This document shows positions 19,901 to 29,159 of a stretch of 64,000 nucleotides of DNA, in pieces (position 1 is the stretch's first letter; every line of letters starts with the position of its first letter). The position numbers were made by a program, and so were the translations under genes. Source of the DNA: an uncultured Bacteroidaceae bacterium (GTDB lineage Bacteria > Bacteroidota > Bacteroidia > Bacteroidales > Bacteroidaceae). Below the pieces are notes generated by a model that did not search any database, was not told the DNA's origin, and saw only the letters and a program-made list of their open reading frames with translations. The DNA lies in assembly GCA_905233285.1 (NCBI GenBank), contig CAJODY010000009.1, positions 1 through 64,000 on the forward strand, given 5' to 3'.

Positions 19901-22900
19901 CCCATACCACGTCGTCGTAAAGTCCATAGAGCGTGTACAAAATTGTTTGAGGAATAATATCATAACAGCCAGGGCTGCTGCTAGGAGTAGCAAAACCATA
20001 ATACTTATAGTCTTTCATTCTCAGTAGAGGAGTCTGCGCAGAATCTGGCAGATAAGGGAAGAACTCGTGAGCTTCAGTACCTTCATTATTCTGCCTAGCG
20101 TTGACGGCATATTTCGAAGAATTGTTGATAACCTTATATTCGAAGTTGTGCTCTACATCATCGTTCACGATGAGCTGAGATTTAACTCCATCAAAGATAC
20201 CCGCCTTCTGTGTAAAGTCTGTTTCCGTTGCTGTCGTAGCGGCCACACTGGTTGTCATGCTGGCACCATTGACGAACTTATAAGTGTAGGCTCCAGAACC
20301 AGCCACAGCCAGTGCATAGCCACCGGAGGTGTGAGACAGCAGGGCGAAGCGGTCGGCACCATCGTTGGCGTTAGGCACCTTGATGCCTACAGCCATCGGG
20401 CTGGGTTCCAACGATGGATTTTCCGTATAATTGGCACTGCGATTGAAAATACGTACGTCATACGGGTCTGGCGCTTCATAATAATCGGAAGAAGGATCTG
20501 TAGGAGCTTGCAGGAACTTCCACTGCCAAATCTTGTCATCCTCATCAATGGTGCCAGGCTTGGTAGGCGACTCTGTATCATCAGCATATAGATAGACACC
20601 TGTACCTTTTGTTGCGCCTGTCGTAACAATAGTACCACTACTCTGCAAATCCTTGTTTGCCAACTTGACGGTGAACCACTTACCTTCCAGTATTCTGTCG
20701 CCATCGTGGTCGGCATTTGTATCGTAGTCGTAGCGAACTACAACTTCGCAGTCATCATCGTTAAGTCCTGCATCAGCAAACGAACCAGTGATTTGTTGCT
20801 CCTGAAGGCCCTTAGTAACTTCTATCGTATAATAATTAAAAGAGCCTCGAGTACCAACTCTATATTCATAAGTACCTTTTGCAGTCAGCAGGTTTATCTG
20901 ACTGCTCATAAGATCATATGTTGTAGCAGTTCTCTGGTGGTCTCCTGTTGCTGCATCCCACTGGGTAGAGGTAGTACCATTATCTACAGGGTCATCATAT
21001 TCTGCCAATCCTTTATAATACGTAAAGTCCGTTGCCAGTGGGCTCTTGAAGTGGTCAGTGATGGCTGGGTAATAGTCACCAGACCTCTTATAACGTATTG
21101 ACTCATTGCCGCTGTTATTGATAATTTTGTATTCAAAAATCTGCGGACGTACAAAGAATGTGGTCTGCGAACCCATCGAGGCGTTGTCGTCAGCCGAAGC
21201 TTTGGCATGGTTCACAGGATCCTCCAACGTAGTCTCCCAAGGACTTGAATCATCGAGGTCAACGCGCTTGGTATGGTCGAAGCGAGGCATCAACTGCATA
21301 TTACCGTTGGCGTCGGATACCGCCATGAAGGTCTGGTTGGATATCGTCAGGTTCGTGTGGTCGTAACCCGAACTACCAGTAGAAACCAAGGGATCTACAC
21401 CCACATAACTGAATCCAGTTTCCAAGGTCATTTTTATAGTGCCTCCGCTGCCCGAATAATCACCTATCATGACACCATTGTCCAAACGGGTTGATGTTAT
21501 GTGGCTGGACAGATATCTGAGGTCATCATCACCATTATTATCTTTCAGCAGTTGTATCTGAAGATTGTATGGGTCAAAACCTGCTTTCCCGTTGTCGTAA
21601 TAATACTTCTTGTATTCGAGCTCAGTCCAAGGTTCACCAGTACTGCCAGCTTCTGCTGCATATTTAATACCCATCTCCTTGTCGATATTCTGGTTGGGCT
21701 TAATATACCATAAGCAATTACCTATCCAATGCCCTGACCCATCAATGATATTATCATTAGTACCACCATGATTTTTCGGATTAAGAATCATATCAAATAC
21801 ATTACCACCCTCAGGGTTGGTATGTTCTGATACAGGCTTGGTAATATAACTTGTGTTGGGGCTTTTGCTATTTTCTGTTTTATAGAAACGTCCATGTTGC
21901 ACCATCAGGAATCTCGAGGGTTCTTCTGTTTCCTCATGAGTGCTTTCGTTATAGGTGTAATCATAACTCTTCACATATTCTTCCTTCACTGTGTAAGTGA
22001 CGAACTGGTCATTGAAAGCACCACCGCTCTTCACACCTGTAGCTGTGATTGGAGGCAAATTACCCAACGAAGTGGAGGTATAGTGCTCACCATTCACCTT
22101 TATCTGGTCGCGCTCCGCATCATTCTGCATACGGAGCGAATACTTGTGACAACCTGAAGCTTTCGTGGCTTGGCTATAGAACTTATACTCCTTCACCATC
22201 GGGCTGTCGTATGCACGCAGGGCAGCCAGTTCGTCATCGCCCTCTGGATAATTTACGGTAGGCAACGGCAGACGCATAATCTCCCATCCGTGCAGGTCGA
22301 GCAGTACCAGTACAGGAGGAATGTCGGCACTCTCGATGTCGAAGGTACCAGTGGTGCCCATATCGAATGTCTGGAACCAGTGTTCCAACTTTTCTACCAC
22401 CTTCTTCTCGTGACCGTCAGACTTATCATTGTATCCGTTCCAACGTGTAGCATTGGCGTAGGCATCGTAGCTGTGCCACTGTCCTCTACCGACACCCTTA
22501 TCATTCAAAGCATCTTCCAAATCATCTCTTTTTGCTGTCGGAACTACCCAGGTTGATTCGTCATCGCTGTATGCATCTGCATATGTAGGGTCATCTTTTA
22601 CGTCAATATCCAACACATCTTTCTTAATCATGTTGTAGGTCTTCCAATACTGCTCCAAAGAGGTTACCTTACGACGCTCGTTGGTTGTACCGTCATCTAT
22701 TTCCTTAGTGGTCAGCAGTTGGTAGTTTCCTACCGTTCCCAGTACCATGTATTCCGTAGGTTCAACTGACGCAATACCTGGCAATGTTCCACCTGTAACA
22801 ACTTTCTTTACGCCTTCAGCGTCCTGATTGAAATGCACAACGTAAGTCGTCAGATAAGTAGGATTGGCGATGCCGTTATAGCTAATGGTGCTACGGGAAC

Positions 22901-25900
22901 GTATAGCCACATGATACGGATCGCTGTCGCTGCTGGCGAAATACCATACCCAACGTGGACGAGTGCTGGCACCACCTTTCATCTGCTCCTCGTTCATTGC
23001 TGTGCCATAGATGTTCAAGTTACCGTCACCATTACAGTAAGGATAGACAGCCTGAATCTTGTCCGAAGTCAGGTTATCGTTACCGTCCTCCAAATGGTAA
23101 CCAGCTGCAAACGGTTCGAGGAACTTCAGCATATACTGACCAGTATTGAATGTCACAATGTCGTTTACTTCGTATGTAACGTAGATTTCGTCATGAAAGC
23201 GTTTGGTAACATTTACATCATAATAAGTGGAAGTTTCACCGATTCTGAAATAAACATGCCCCGTTACTTTCAGTTCTTTTGCCTGAGTGTCCACATCGGT
23301 TGCATCGATGGCAGTCTTTTTACGGTCGCTATCTGCTTTTTCCCAATCTGAGCTATAGTCTCCTGAAGTCTTCGTGTAAACAGCATCCAGGTTGTCAATC
23401 TTTACGCTAGCGTCTGTAGGTTCGTATATATCACCAGTAATGGTGATGTTTTCTTCGCCATAGTAATTATACGTACCAACCAGCGGACTTTGATATTCAG
23501 CCGGCAACACAAGCTCGGGGCTCTTACTGCTTACTGTCAACAGTTCATGCTTTGCCTTATCAATCAGGTGGTAGGTGTATTCAGACAACTGTTCCAAGCG
23601 GAATGCCAACACGGGATTACCGTGAGCATACGTTGTGTTGTTGTATATCTTGACCGTATTGTCCGCAGGGCGTCCAATGTTGTAATATGTAGTGCTGGCA
23701 TCTATGCTGCTGCCCGTTGCTACCATTACCTCGTACACACCCATCGCCGTACTACTCTTAGCAATGAAGTGTTCTGCCTTTGTCCTGTCTGAAGTGAAAG
23801 CGAGAGCTGTTCCTTCGCTGGTGGATGGCAAGGCGACATTGTTTAACCACACCCATGCACCCATCTGTCTTGATGGGCGGGTGTCTGGATCTAATGTTGC
23901 AGGTGTAACTCCATCATCTGTTACAGAAACACCCTCGTCATTATATACAGTTACATGCTCAGTGCCGGAAACGCTAAGGTCTTCTCTTGCCGCCATGTTG
24001 TCGATAAGCATGTTGTATGGGTCGCGATTCCTCAGCTTCCACTTGTATTTATCATTATTTTGAGAAGCGGTAGAAGTCTTGATGACACCATCCTCATAGT
24101 ATATGTACTGCCCATTCAATCTTACAAATATCTCTTGATCTTCGCTCAGTTTATATGGTTTTGCATTAAGAGCTGACGTGGTGTACGTTACGAATATATC
24201 ATGATCAGTATCAGGTGTCTCGGTAATTTCACTCGAAAGAGTTCCACGACCATCATTATCCGTATAAGCATCATCATAGAATGTCACCGTCTCGCCAACA
24301 AGGAATGGGCTGACGATAATGCTTGGAATGCTAGCTAGCGACAATGCTGAGAAAATGGTCTGACTGGTAGAAGCCTTCACAGCAATGCGACCAGATTTGT
24401 CCACAATGTTGTATGTAAAGGTACGTGTAGGAAGGGTGAGTACCTTCACTCGCGTATAGTTTGTCGTGCTGTAGTCAACGACATTTCCTGCAAAGGCAGA
24501 AGACGCTGTGCCCTGAGTTATGGTGATGACTGTAGGATTAGCAGGAGATTCTGATGGAGTTTCACCTTCATTATCATTATACTCCTGAATGGTCAACGTC
24601 ATCGTCTTATTTGATACACCCGTATTGGCAGCCAGATTTATGGCAATGGTCGCTGTTGTTGCAGTCTCTGCATATACGTAACCGGCACGAGGGGTAACAG
24701 AAACAATCTGGCTTGCATCCGTTCCTCCGGTAGTAATCTTGTAATATTTACTGCCATTCAGTCCACTGAGGTTGATTGTGATGGTCTGAGCATCCTTACC
24801 TACACTTGGGGTAATGTCAGAGCCATAGGTAACGTTTTCACTCGCCTGTCCCGGATCCCAGTTCCAATAGCCAGTGTCGTTATATTTACGCAACAAGAAA
24901 CTGCCGACTGTTTCATCATTAGGGATATCCCAAGTATCATAGGTACTGAGGGTAACGTAGCTGTTTGAACCAGCATCTTCTGTACCTTTACGATAGAGCA
25001 CTTTCACCTCGTAGGGGTCACCCACCAAGGCAAACTCGCTCTCCTTACTATACTCTCCGTTAGCGCCGTTGTTCTTGTATGTACCAGAATTGTTCTTAAT
25101 CTTTCTACCATATTCCTGGGTACTTCCTGCGTCTGTCAGTTCGTACCATGTGGCAGTGGTATAGCTGGCTGATGGCAAGAGGAATTTTGGAGCAGCAGGA
25201 GATACATCATAGCCCACATAAACCTGATAACCTTCAGTCGGATCTTGGGTCGCCTCAGAGAAATAGGTAATCTCATCCTCCTCTCGGCATCTTGCATCCT
25301 TATAGAACTTACCGTTAAAGTTACAATACTTACGCTTCAGCGCAGCAGGCAAGTATTTGGTCTCGATTGGGTCATTATCTACTGTATATTGGCTGACCCA
25401 TTCGGTAGGCGCTGAAACTATATGGTCAGTCGTTGCCTCAGCCTTATAGAACGGTGTCGCTATCTTGAACGTAACCTTCTTGAGAGGATAGATACCATCT
25501 ATCGTATGATTTGTCGTTGCATTTGCCGCAGTGTTTTGAGTGAATTTCAGGTTGTTGTATCCATCAAACGTCAGAAAATAGTATTTATTTTCATTCGTCG
25601 GTCCAGGAACGTTACCATTGGCATCCACATTTCTAGTACCTATAAAAACATAACCGTTGTTGGTGGTGTTGTTGAGCAACGCAACAGTACCCCACGTCTG
25701 TTTATTGCCGTGAAAGTAACCGGTTTGGGTTATGTAACCAGTACCAGCACCTTCTGTCAAATTTGTCGGGTTTTCGGGATAGATACTAATGTTATAGCTA
25801 AGATTATATTGTATATGATCATCGCTTGCGAGGTATGCGTTGCCGGTTCCACTTGCCATCAAAGCGGCTCCTTTATACCATTTATATACAAAGTTTGAAG

Positions 25901-26666
25901 TGTTTTCATTCTTTTCAATGAACGTGATATCTCTGTTATACGATGTACGAATGATAATATTGTAGGGGTCCACACCTTCGAACTTAAACCCGAAGAAGAA
26001 CTGGGATTCTACGTCTTCTTGTTTGTTCTTGTTGTTACCATCCTTCCAATATGTACCGATGTTATTACCAGGATCTTTCACATAAGAGAAATCCTCACTA
26101 GCCAGCATCTCTGGGTCAGCTTTTGCTGTAGGTATAACAGCAGGACGGTTATTACGACCTCGGTTAAGCGAAAGGAAACCCTTGTTTTTCACTCCGATGT
26201 TGTAGTTCACTGTACCGTCGAGCTTGGCAATGGTGTTGGAGGAATTGTAGGTATAGACGACATAGTACTCGGCAGTGTTGGTAGTAATTGCCGTTCCTTC
26301 AGCAACGGGTGAAGGTGTAGGACTGGTCTTCACATCATAAAGGATGCCCTTACAGTCAGCAACGTTATCGTAAAGACTGATAGCAGAACCACCTTTGGTG
26401 ATATCATCTGGCTTGTAATAGGTAAAGCCAGTAGCCAGCGGACTCTTATAGTGGGCGGGAAGTTCTACTTGGGTCTGGTTATCCACCACAATCTTCAAAG
26501 CCTCTAAGCGGTGACCAGAGACAGCATCCTTCATGTGATAGATGCTATTATTTATCGGTAACGTCAGGATATGATAGGTTACCTTTGCCGCCCAGGCATT
26601 ATTGGTAATGCCTCCTACCACAAGCAGTAGTCCTAATATATATATAATGTGTAAATACCGTTTCAT
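16923..26666 (-). CDS. Giant (~3250 aa) secreted modular surface protein with repeated DPY modules, a BACON-like segment and T9SS-like C-terminal sorting domain
   Basis: Signal peptide MKRYLHIIYILGLLLVVGGITNNAWA (ORF opens at 26687); eight DPY-x-[hydrophobic] motifs; C-terminus YDLSGRKVASEEQVQDGTWRQRLSPGIYIVQGKKIKI. Confidence 0.8.
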   Translation of the reverse strand: MKRYLHIIYILGLLLVVGGITNNAWAAKVTYHILTLPINNSIYHMKDAVSGHRLEALKIVVDNQTQVELPAHYKSPLATGFTYYKPDDITKGGSAISLYDNVADCKGILYDVKTSPTPSPVAEGTAITTNTAEYYVVYTYNSSNTIAKLDGTVNYNIGVKNKGFLSLNRGRNNRPAVIPTAKADPEMLASEDFSYVKDPGNNIGTYWKDGNNKNKQEDVESQFFFGFKFEGVDPYNIIIRTSYNRDITFIEKNENTSNFVYKWYKGAALMASGTGNAYLASDDHIQYNLSYNISIYPENPTNLTEGAGTGYITQTGYFHGNKQTWGTVALLNNTTNNGYVFIGTRNVDANGNVPGPTNENKYYFLTFDGYNNLKFTQNTAANATTNHTIDGIYPLKKVTFKIATPFYKAEATTDHIVSAPTEWVSQYTVDNDPIETKYLPAALKRKYCNFNGKFYKDARCREEDEITYFSEATQDPTEGYQVYVGYDVSPAAPKFLLPSASYTTATWYELTDAGSTQEYGRKIKNNSGTYKNNGANGEYSKESEFALVGDPYEVKVLYRKGTEDAGSNSYVTLSTYDTWDIPNDETVGSFLLRKYNDTGYWNWDPGQASENVTYGSDITPSVGKDAQTITINLSGLNGSKYYKITTGGTDASQIVSVTPRAGYVYAETATTATIAINLAANTGVSNKTMTLTIQEYNDNEGETPSESPANPTVITITQGTASSAFAGNVVDYSTTNYTRVKVLTLPTRTFTYNIVDKSGRIAVKASTSQTIFSALSLASIPSIIVSPFLVGETVTFYDDAYTDNDGRGTLSSEITETPDTDHDIFVTYTTSALNAKPYKLSEDQEIFVRLNGQYIYYEDGVIKTSTASQNNDKYKWKLRNRDPYNMLIDNMAAREDLSVSGTEHVTVYNDEGVSVTDDGVTPATLDPDTRPSRQMGAWVWLNNVALPSTSEGTALAFTSDRTKAEHFIAKSSTAMGVYEVMVATGSSIDASTTYYNIGRPADNTVKIYNNTTYAHGNPVLAFRLEQLSEYTYHLIDKAKHELLTVSSKSPELVLPAEYQSPLVGTYNYYGEENITITGDIYEPTDASVKIDNLDAVYTKTSGDYSSDWEKADSDRKKTAIDATDVDTQAKELKVTGHVYFRIGETSTYYDVNVTKRFHDEIYVTYEVNDIVTFNTGQYMLKFLEPFAAGYHLEDGNDNLTSDKIQAVYPYCNGDGNLNIYGTAMNEEQMKGGASTRPRWVWYFASSDSDPYHVAIRSRSTISYNGIANPTYLTTYVVHFNQDAEGVKKVVTGGTLPGIASVEPTEYMVLGTVGNYQLLTTKEIDDGTTNERRKVTSLEQYWKTYNMIKKDVLDIDVKDDPTYADAYSDDESTWVVPTAKRDDLEDALNDKGVGRGQWHSYDAYANATRWNGYNDKSDGHEKKVVEKLEHWFQTFDMGTTGTFDIESADIPPVLVLLDLHGWEIMRLPLPTVNYPEGDDELAALRAYDSPMVKEYKFYSQATKASGCHKYSLRMQNDAERDQIKVNGEHYTSTSLGNLPPITATGVKSGGAFNDQFVTYTVKEEYVKSYDYTYNESTHEETEEPSRFLMVQHGRFYKTENSKSPNTSYITKPVSEHTNPEGGNVFDMILNPKNHGGTNDNIIDGSGHWIGNCLWYIKPNQNIDKEMGIKYAAEAGSTGEPWTELEYKKYYYDNGKAGFDPYNLQIQLLKDNNGDDDLRYLSSHITSTRLDNGVMIGDYSGSGGTIKMTLETGFSYVGVDPLVSTGSSGYDHTNLTISNQTFMAVSDANGNMQLMPRFDHTKRVDLDDSSPWETTLEDPVNHAKASADDNASMGSQTTFFVRPQIFEYKIINNSGNESIRYKRSGDYYPAITDHFKSPLATDFTYYKGLAEYDDPVDNGTTSTQWDAATGDHQRTATTYDLMSSQINLLTAKGTYEYRVGTRGSFNYYTIEVTKGLQEQQITGSFADAGLNDDDCEVVVRYDYDTNADHDGDRILEGKWFTVKLANKDLQSSGTIVTTGATKGTGVYLYADDTESPTKPGTIDEDDKIWQWKFLQAPTDPSSDYYEAPDPYDVRIFNRSANYTENPSLEPSPMAVGIKVPNANDGADRFALLSHTSGGYALAVAGSGAYTYKFVNGASMTTSVAATTATETDFTQKAGIFDGVKSQLIVNDDVEHNFEYKVINNSSKYAVNARQNNEGTEAHEFFPYLPDSAQTPLLRMKDYKYYGFATPSSSPGCYDIIPQTILYTLYGLYDDVVWVRYGAYDMDSTEFKIPNIRNATGTGQVARGASSVDVAMNIKGGLPYNIIWDSDDMMQSTDNSAVSDGNSHALSGNTEFVWYFTGDDPYGLKIKHKGGKYLNGTSTMVAEGSAPTFMLLKNPSYDYGILQKTGDDDILSGYGQTTVTTNPTKYIIFGLSIHNLKYHLIIANTGNTVNIDFRETESGTLTTKTINGTTQRDLTSVNTGEGTHYAGEKYQLGSTLSWGNPAVYHTYSYDAGSVSIGDELVLPNIFYRPNCLFDFYIEGIYTKEGNPITALEDKYKGLKRTRLMTDETLIDQDVVVNVVYKFDTGLATNAGLDFVTSVGQNLWYTFETADATPQLAHYTFVRGMRAEEGRALHYTNDYLWSPLGDPYGFKSYNRYIYKNNGGTTEVLTTDYIDAGEEVKMGATASNANRDIYELLPSTNPNSGTFRVHPLLNTDNTLFLSVVESGDPGDPEDGKLVLSADTPVKEWTYGLSQELMNPYYQGAGNVGGLNDAGKTAYENAQTTYAANPMRLVRELQTICYNDDNIVPYSPGYYRLCNQPGASSLSPQRYASGYLHDIEKTAGESSTAIPMHFYSKVGTSTTFAGEGGLGSGFTETAATRGEIPIPATEYDASTIFLFTGSATGATIQTQGLYVQGVQTTEHYGHAVMTAEGEPTSFKVADIGGAVVIIYNDEDSRRHYINYARNDSIYELKYYENVPVDGSKWCMEPAKKQGLKVATNQGGDGHYYATFYAPFDVLLPNDGGGHTYYAYYCKTWDNAGLHPTAVPAATVNAVDYAEGKFVPAGTPVIIRITDETDVVTLTLPTTSPTTVSSITTDLLGTYLEQLLTPDASNVVYTLGLPFTSAASIDDPSTGVVTAPKVESAKTGVGFYINATPNKEHDALQSMWQRNNNYVLHNKVYYRAPSVPSGGAKSRKIANKPQFVPVLFDDIEEEEIQDEEQTQPQMQEYGNGVYDLSGRKVASEEQVQDGTWRQRLSPGIYIVQGKKIKI

Positions 26667-26709
26667 ATGTTGTTCTATATTTAACATCTTACATCATATT
26701 GTAGTCGTC

Positions 26710-26760
26710 ATACTCTTACATCAGCCATCTTACATCAGCCATCATACATCATACATCCAT
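26710..26760. repeat. Heptad array, family B
   Basis: Minus-strand reading GATGGAT GTATGAT GTATGAT GGCTGAT GTAAGAT GGCTGAT GTAAGAG, between fimbrillin stop and giant-gene start. Confidence 0.85.
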
Positions 26761-27764
26761 CACCATTGTTCTGTAAACTTATTTACATCTACCTTCAATG
26801 CTAACGGAGTAACCGTCAGATTATAGGTGTAGATGTATCCCGGCTGCCAGTTGATACTGATATCGGTACTGAGGTTCTTGGTTACATCGCTCCAGTCGTC
26901 CCATGTGCCGTTGACGGTAAGAGTCTTTGTTCCGTAGTTGTATGGAATAACCATAAATGGCGTAGTTTCCGTGCTGGAAGTGCCGTATTTCAAATCCAAT
27001 CCGGTTTGCGACATATCAGTACTGCCCGATTGGCCACTCCAAGTCATCGTACTGCCATTGTATGTGCAAGTGCCACTAGTCTTCAGTCCAGCGATGCTGA
27101 TGCTGTTAACCTGTACATGCGTGCCGCTGGCAGCTGTGATGACAAACTTGACGAGGGCAAACGGGTGCTTGAATTGCAGAGGCACTCCGCTGTGTGCTAC
27201 CTGATCGGCATAGGTCTGGTTCGGGAGAACGGCAATCAGGTATTCATCCATGCTTGCCTGCTCTGTGTTGGTCATGTAGTCGCTTAAATCACAAGAGAAC
27301 GAGGTTCCTGTAGAATGGTCATATACTCCTGGAGTAATGTAACCCGGTGCTGCATATGGGCAATAACCTACGAAGTCGAGGGAAGAGACTGTGATATTGG
27401 CTGATGACGGGTCATAGACAGAGCCTTCGATTGGCCAGTAGTAGTGAGTCTGGGAACCTGGACTTCCGCTCCAGAACTTCCATGCTGCAGGGAGGCTGCT
27501 ATCGTAGTGCAACTTCACTCCGTCGAGGTATGCAGTATTCTCTCCGTGGAAATATGCATTAATCTTGAGGTCGCAGCCTTGCAGGTCTGTGTTGTCGTCA
27601 ATTGTAGCAGCGCGAGTCAGCATCTTGCTCACGTCAGTATTGACGCGAATCTCAAGATCCTCTTCTGGTGTCGCAGGCTGAGAGGAGTCGCCATCGTCCT
27701 TCGAGCAACCTATCACCATCAAGGATGCTGTCAAGAGCATTGCTATATGTCGTTTTATCTTCAT
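26760..27764 (-). CDS. Fimbrillin-family lipoprotein (FimA/Mfa-like)
   Basis: Lipobox LMVIGC; start corrected to MKIKRHIAMLLTASLMVIGCSKDD; ...LKINAYFHG...YWPIEGSVYD...LDFVGYCPYAAP...LQFKHPFALVKFVI (fimbrillin pattern). Confidence 0.75.
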   Translation of the reverse strand: MKIKRHIAMLLTASLMVIGCSKDDGDSSQPATPEEDLEIRVNTDVSKMLTRAATIDDNTDLQGCDLKINAYFHGENTAYLDGVKLHYDSSLPAAWKFWSGSPGSQTHYYWPIEGSVYDPSSANITVSSLDFVGYCPYAAPGYITPGVYDHSTGTSFSCDLSDYMTNTEQASMDEYLIAVLPNQTYADQVAHSGVPLQFKHPFALVKFVITAASGTHVQVNSISIAGLKTSGTCTYNGSTMTWSGQSGSTDMSQTGLDLKYGTSSTETTPFMVIPYNYGTKTLTVNGTWDDWSDVTKNLSTDISINWQPGYIYTYNLTVTPLALKVDVNKFTEQW

Positions 27765-27780
27765 TTCGTTACCTTTGTTT

Positions 27781-28086
27781 TTATGCAACTTCGTAGAAAG
27801 TCTGCCCCACTCTATCGATGTGGTCACCTATCGGAGTGCCTTTCTTCGAATTATAGTCAATCAGATCTACAGAATAAAGCAAGTCGAGGTCATCTATCTT
27901 TGTTGAGATGTCCAACAACTGACGGTAGTCGATGCCTTTGCCAATCAGCGCAAGGTCAATATCAGAACCGGCACGATAATTCCCTTTCGACCTTGAGCCG
28001 AAAATCAGAACTTTCTCTATGTTCGCATATCTGCGGCACACCGCTTGCAGTTCCTTTATCACCATATCGCTAAGTCCGAACTTCAT
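27781..28086 (-). CDS. MNT-type minimal nucleotidyltransferase (MntA-like antitoxin family), no HEPN partner visible
   Basis: VLIFGSRSKGNYRAGSDIDLALIG (GSxxxG...SDxDL nucleotidyltransferase motif). Confidence 0.85.
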   Translation of the reverse strand: MKFGLSDMVIKELQAVCRRYANIEKVLIFGSRSKGNYRAGSDIDLALIGKGIDYRQLLDISTKIDDLDLLYSVDLIDYNSKKGTPIGDHIDRVGQTFYEVA

Positions 28087-28151
28087 ACTATCTTATGTCT
28101 GCCTGTTCTGTCATATCTTTATCGTTTTCGTTATGTCAAGTTACTTTATTG

Positions 28152-28184
28152 TTTCAACTAGTGACAAATTGTCACCGTTTCATT
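28152..28184 (-). pseudogene. Remnant of a BRO-family gene
   Basis: 30/33 identity to 29868-29900 inside the intact BRO gene. Minus-strand reading N E T V T I C H * L K versus N E T V T N C H Q L K. Confidence 0.6.
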
Positions 28185-28186
28185 AT

Positions 28187-28795
28187 TTATTTTTCTTCCT
28201 TTCTCAACTTTAGTAAATCGAAATACATCAGACGTGTTTCCAATCGAGCGTCAGTTGCAGTTTTTCCTATTGTGTAAGCCAATTCCTGTTCTTCTGTTGA
28301 GAAAAGGGGGCGAAAGCCATTCTTCTCATAGAATGCTACAACTCGTGGCTCATTTACTGCATCAACGATTACAAATCGACAGCCCGTTTTATTACTACTG
28401 GAGTAAAACCAACCCTTTACAAAATCAAGTGCTTCGCTACCTATTCCCTTTCCAGCAAACTCAACACCTACGCCTAATCGTCCAATGAGAACTCCAGGAT
28501 AACGTCTAAGTGGCTTTTCGTGATGAGTTAGACTCTTCATGTAGTCACGACGACTACGTGGTAGGTCATAAATGCGGATGCTATCGTTAGAAACAGTTAA
28601 TGCACAGACAATCTTTGCCGGATTGCTCTTCAAACGAAAGCAATATGTTTTACCCATCAGATAATATGCATAGCGAATAGCATCATTCCTAAAGAAGTCA
28701 TCAAGGTCGGCATTGCCACACTCCAAAGGCTGACAAGTGACAAGTATGTCCTCTGTCATTTCAAAGAATGCGCATTGTTCTGTTAAGAAAGCCAT
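28187..28795 (-). CDS. GNAT N-acetyltransferase, toxin-like
   Basis: NADLDDFFRNDAIRYA...YPGVLIGRLGVGVEFAGKGIGSEALDFVKGWF...CRFVIVDAVNEPRVVAFYEKNGFRPL. Confidence 0.8.
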   Translation of the reverse strand: MAFLTEQCAFFEMTEDILVTCQPLECGNADLDDFFRNDAIRYAYYLMGKTYCFRLKSNPAKIVCALTVSNDSIRIYDLPRSRRDYMKSLTHHEKPLRRYPGVLIGRLGVGVEFAGKGIGSEALDFVKGWFYSSSNKTGCRFVIVDAVNEPRVVAFYEKNGFRPLFSTEEQELAYTIGKTATDARLETRLMYFDLLKLRKEEK

Positions 28796-28816
28796 ATCTC
28801 TTACTTTATTCTTATA

Positions 28817-28984
28817 TTACAGCATTCCTGCTTTGTTAAGTATCTCACGTGCCATCTGGCAAAACGGATGTTGATCCCTATTCTTATCTTCCTTATAGTC
28901 ACGCTCAACTTCCTCTGCATGGCGAAGAAATTCGCGTGCTTCCTTGCCTTTCAAAGTGGGAATCGCCTTGATTGCTGTTGCCAT
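28817..28984 (-). CDS. 55-aa small protein, candidate antitoxin of the GNAT gene (not in ORF track)
   Basis: MATAIKAIPTLKGKEAREFLRHAEEVERDYKEDKNRDQHPFCQMAREILNKAGML*; ends 21 bp before the GNAT start. Confidence 0.7.
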   Translation of the reverse strand: MATAIKAIPTLKGKEAREFLRHAEEVERDYKEDKNRDQHPFCQMAREILNKAGML

Positions 28985-29159
28985 ATTTTTCTCTCCTTTC
29001 TTTTTTATCTATAATGTATACTCCTCTGCTCCATGTTCCCCTTCTTCACTCTCAATGGTCAATGGTCAAATATCGTGCAAACCGAATGCAATCAAGCTCG
29101 CTTGAATTGCTGAGGTGCAGCCGATATTCGCAGCAAAGCCGCAATGTTCAATGGTTGTC

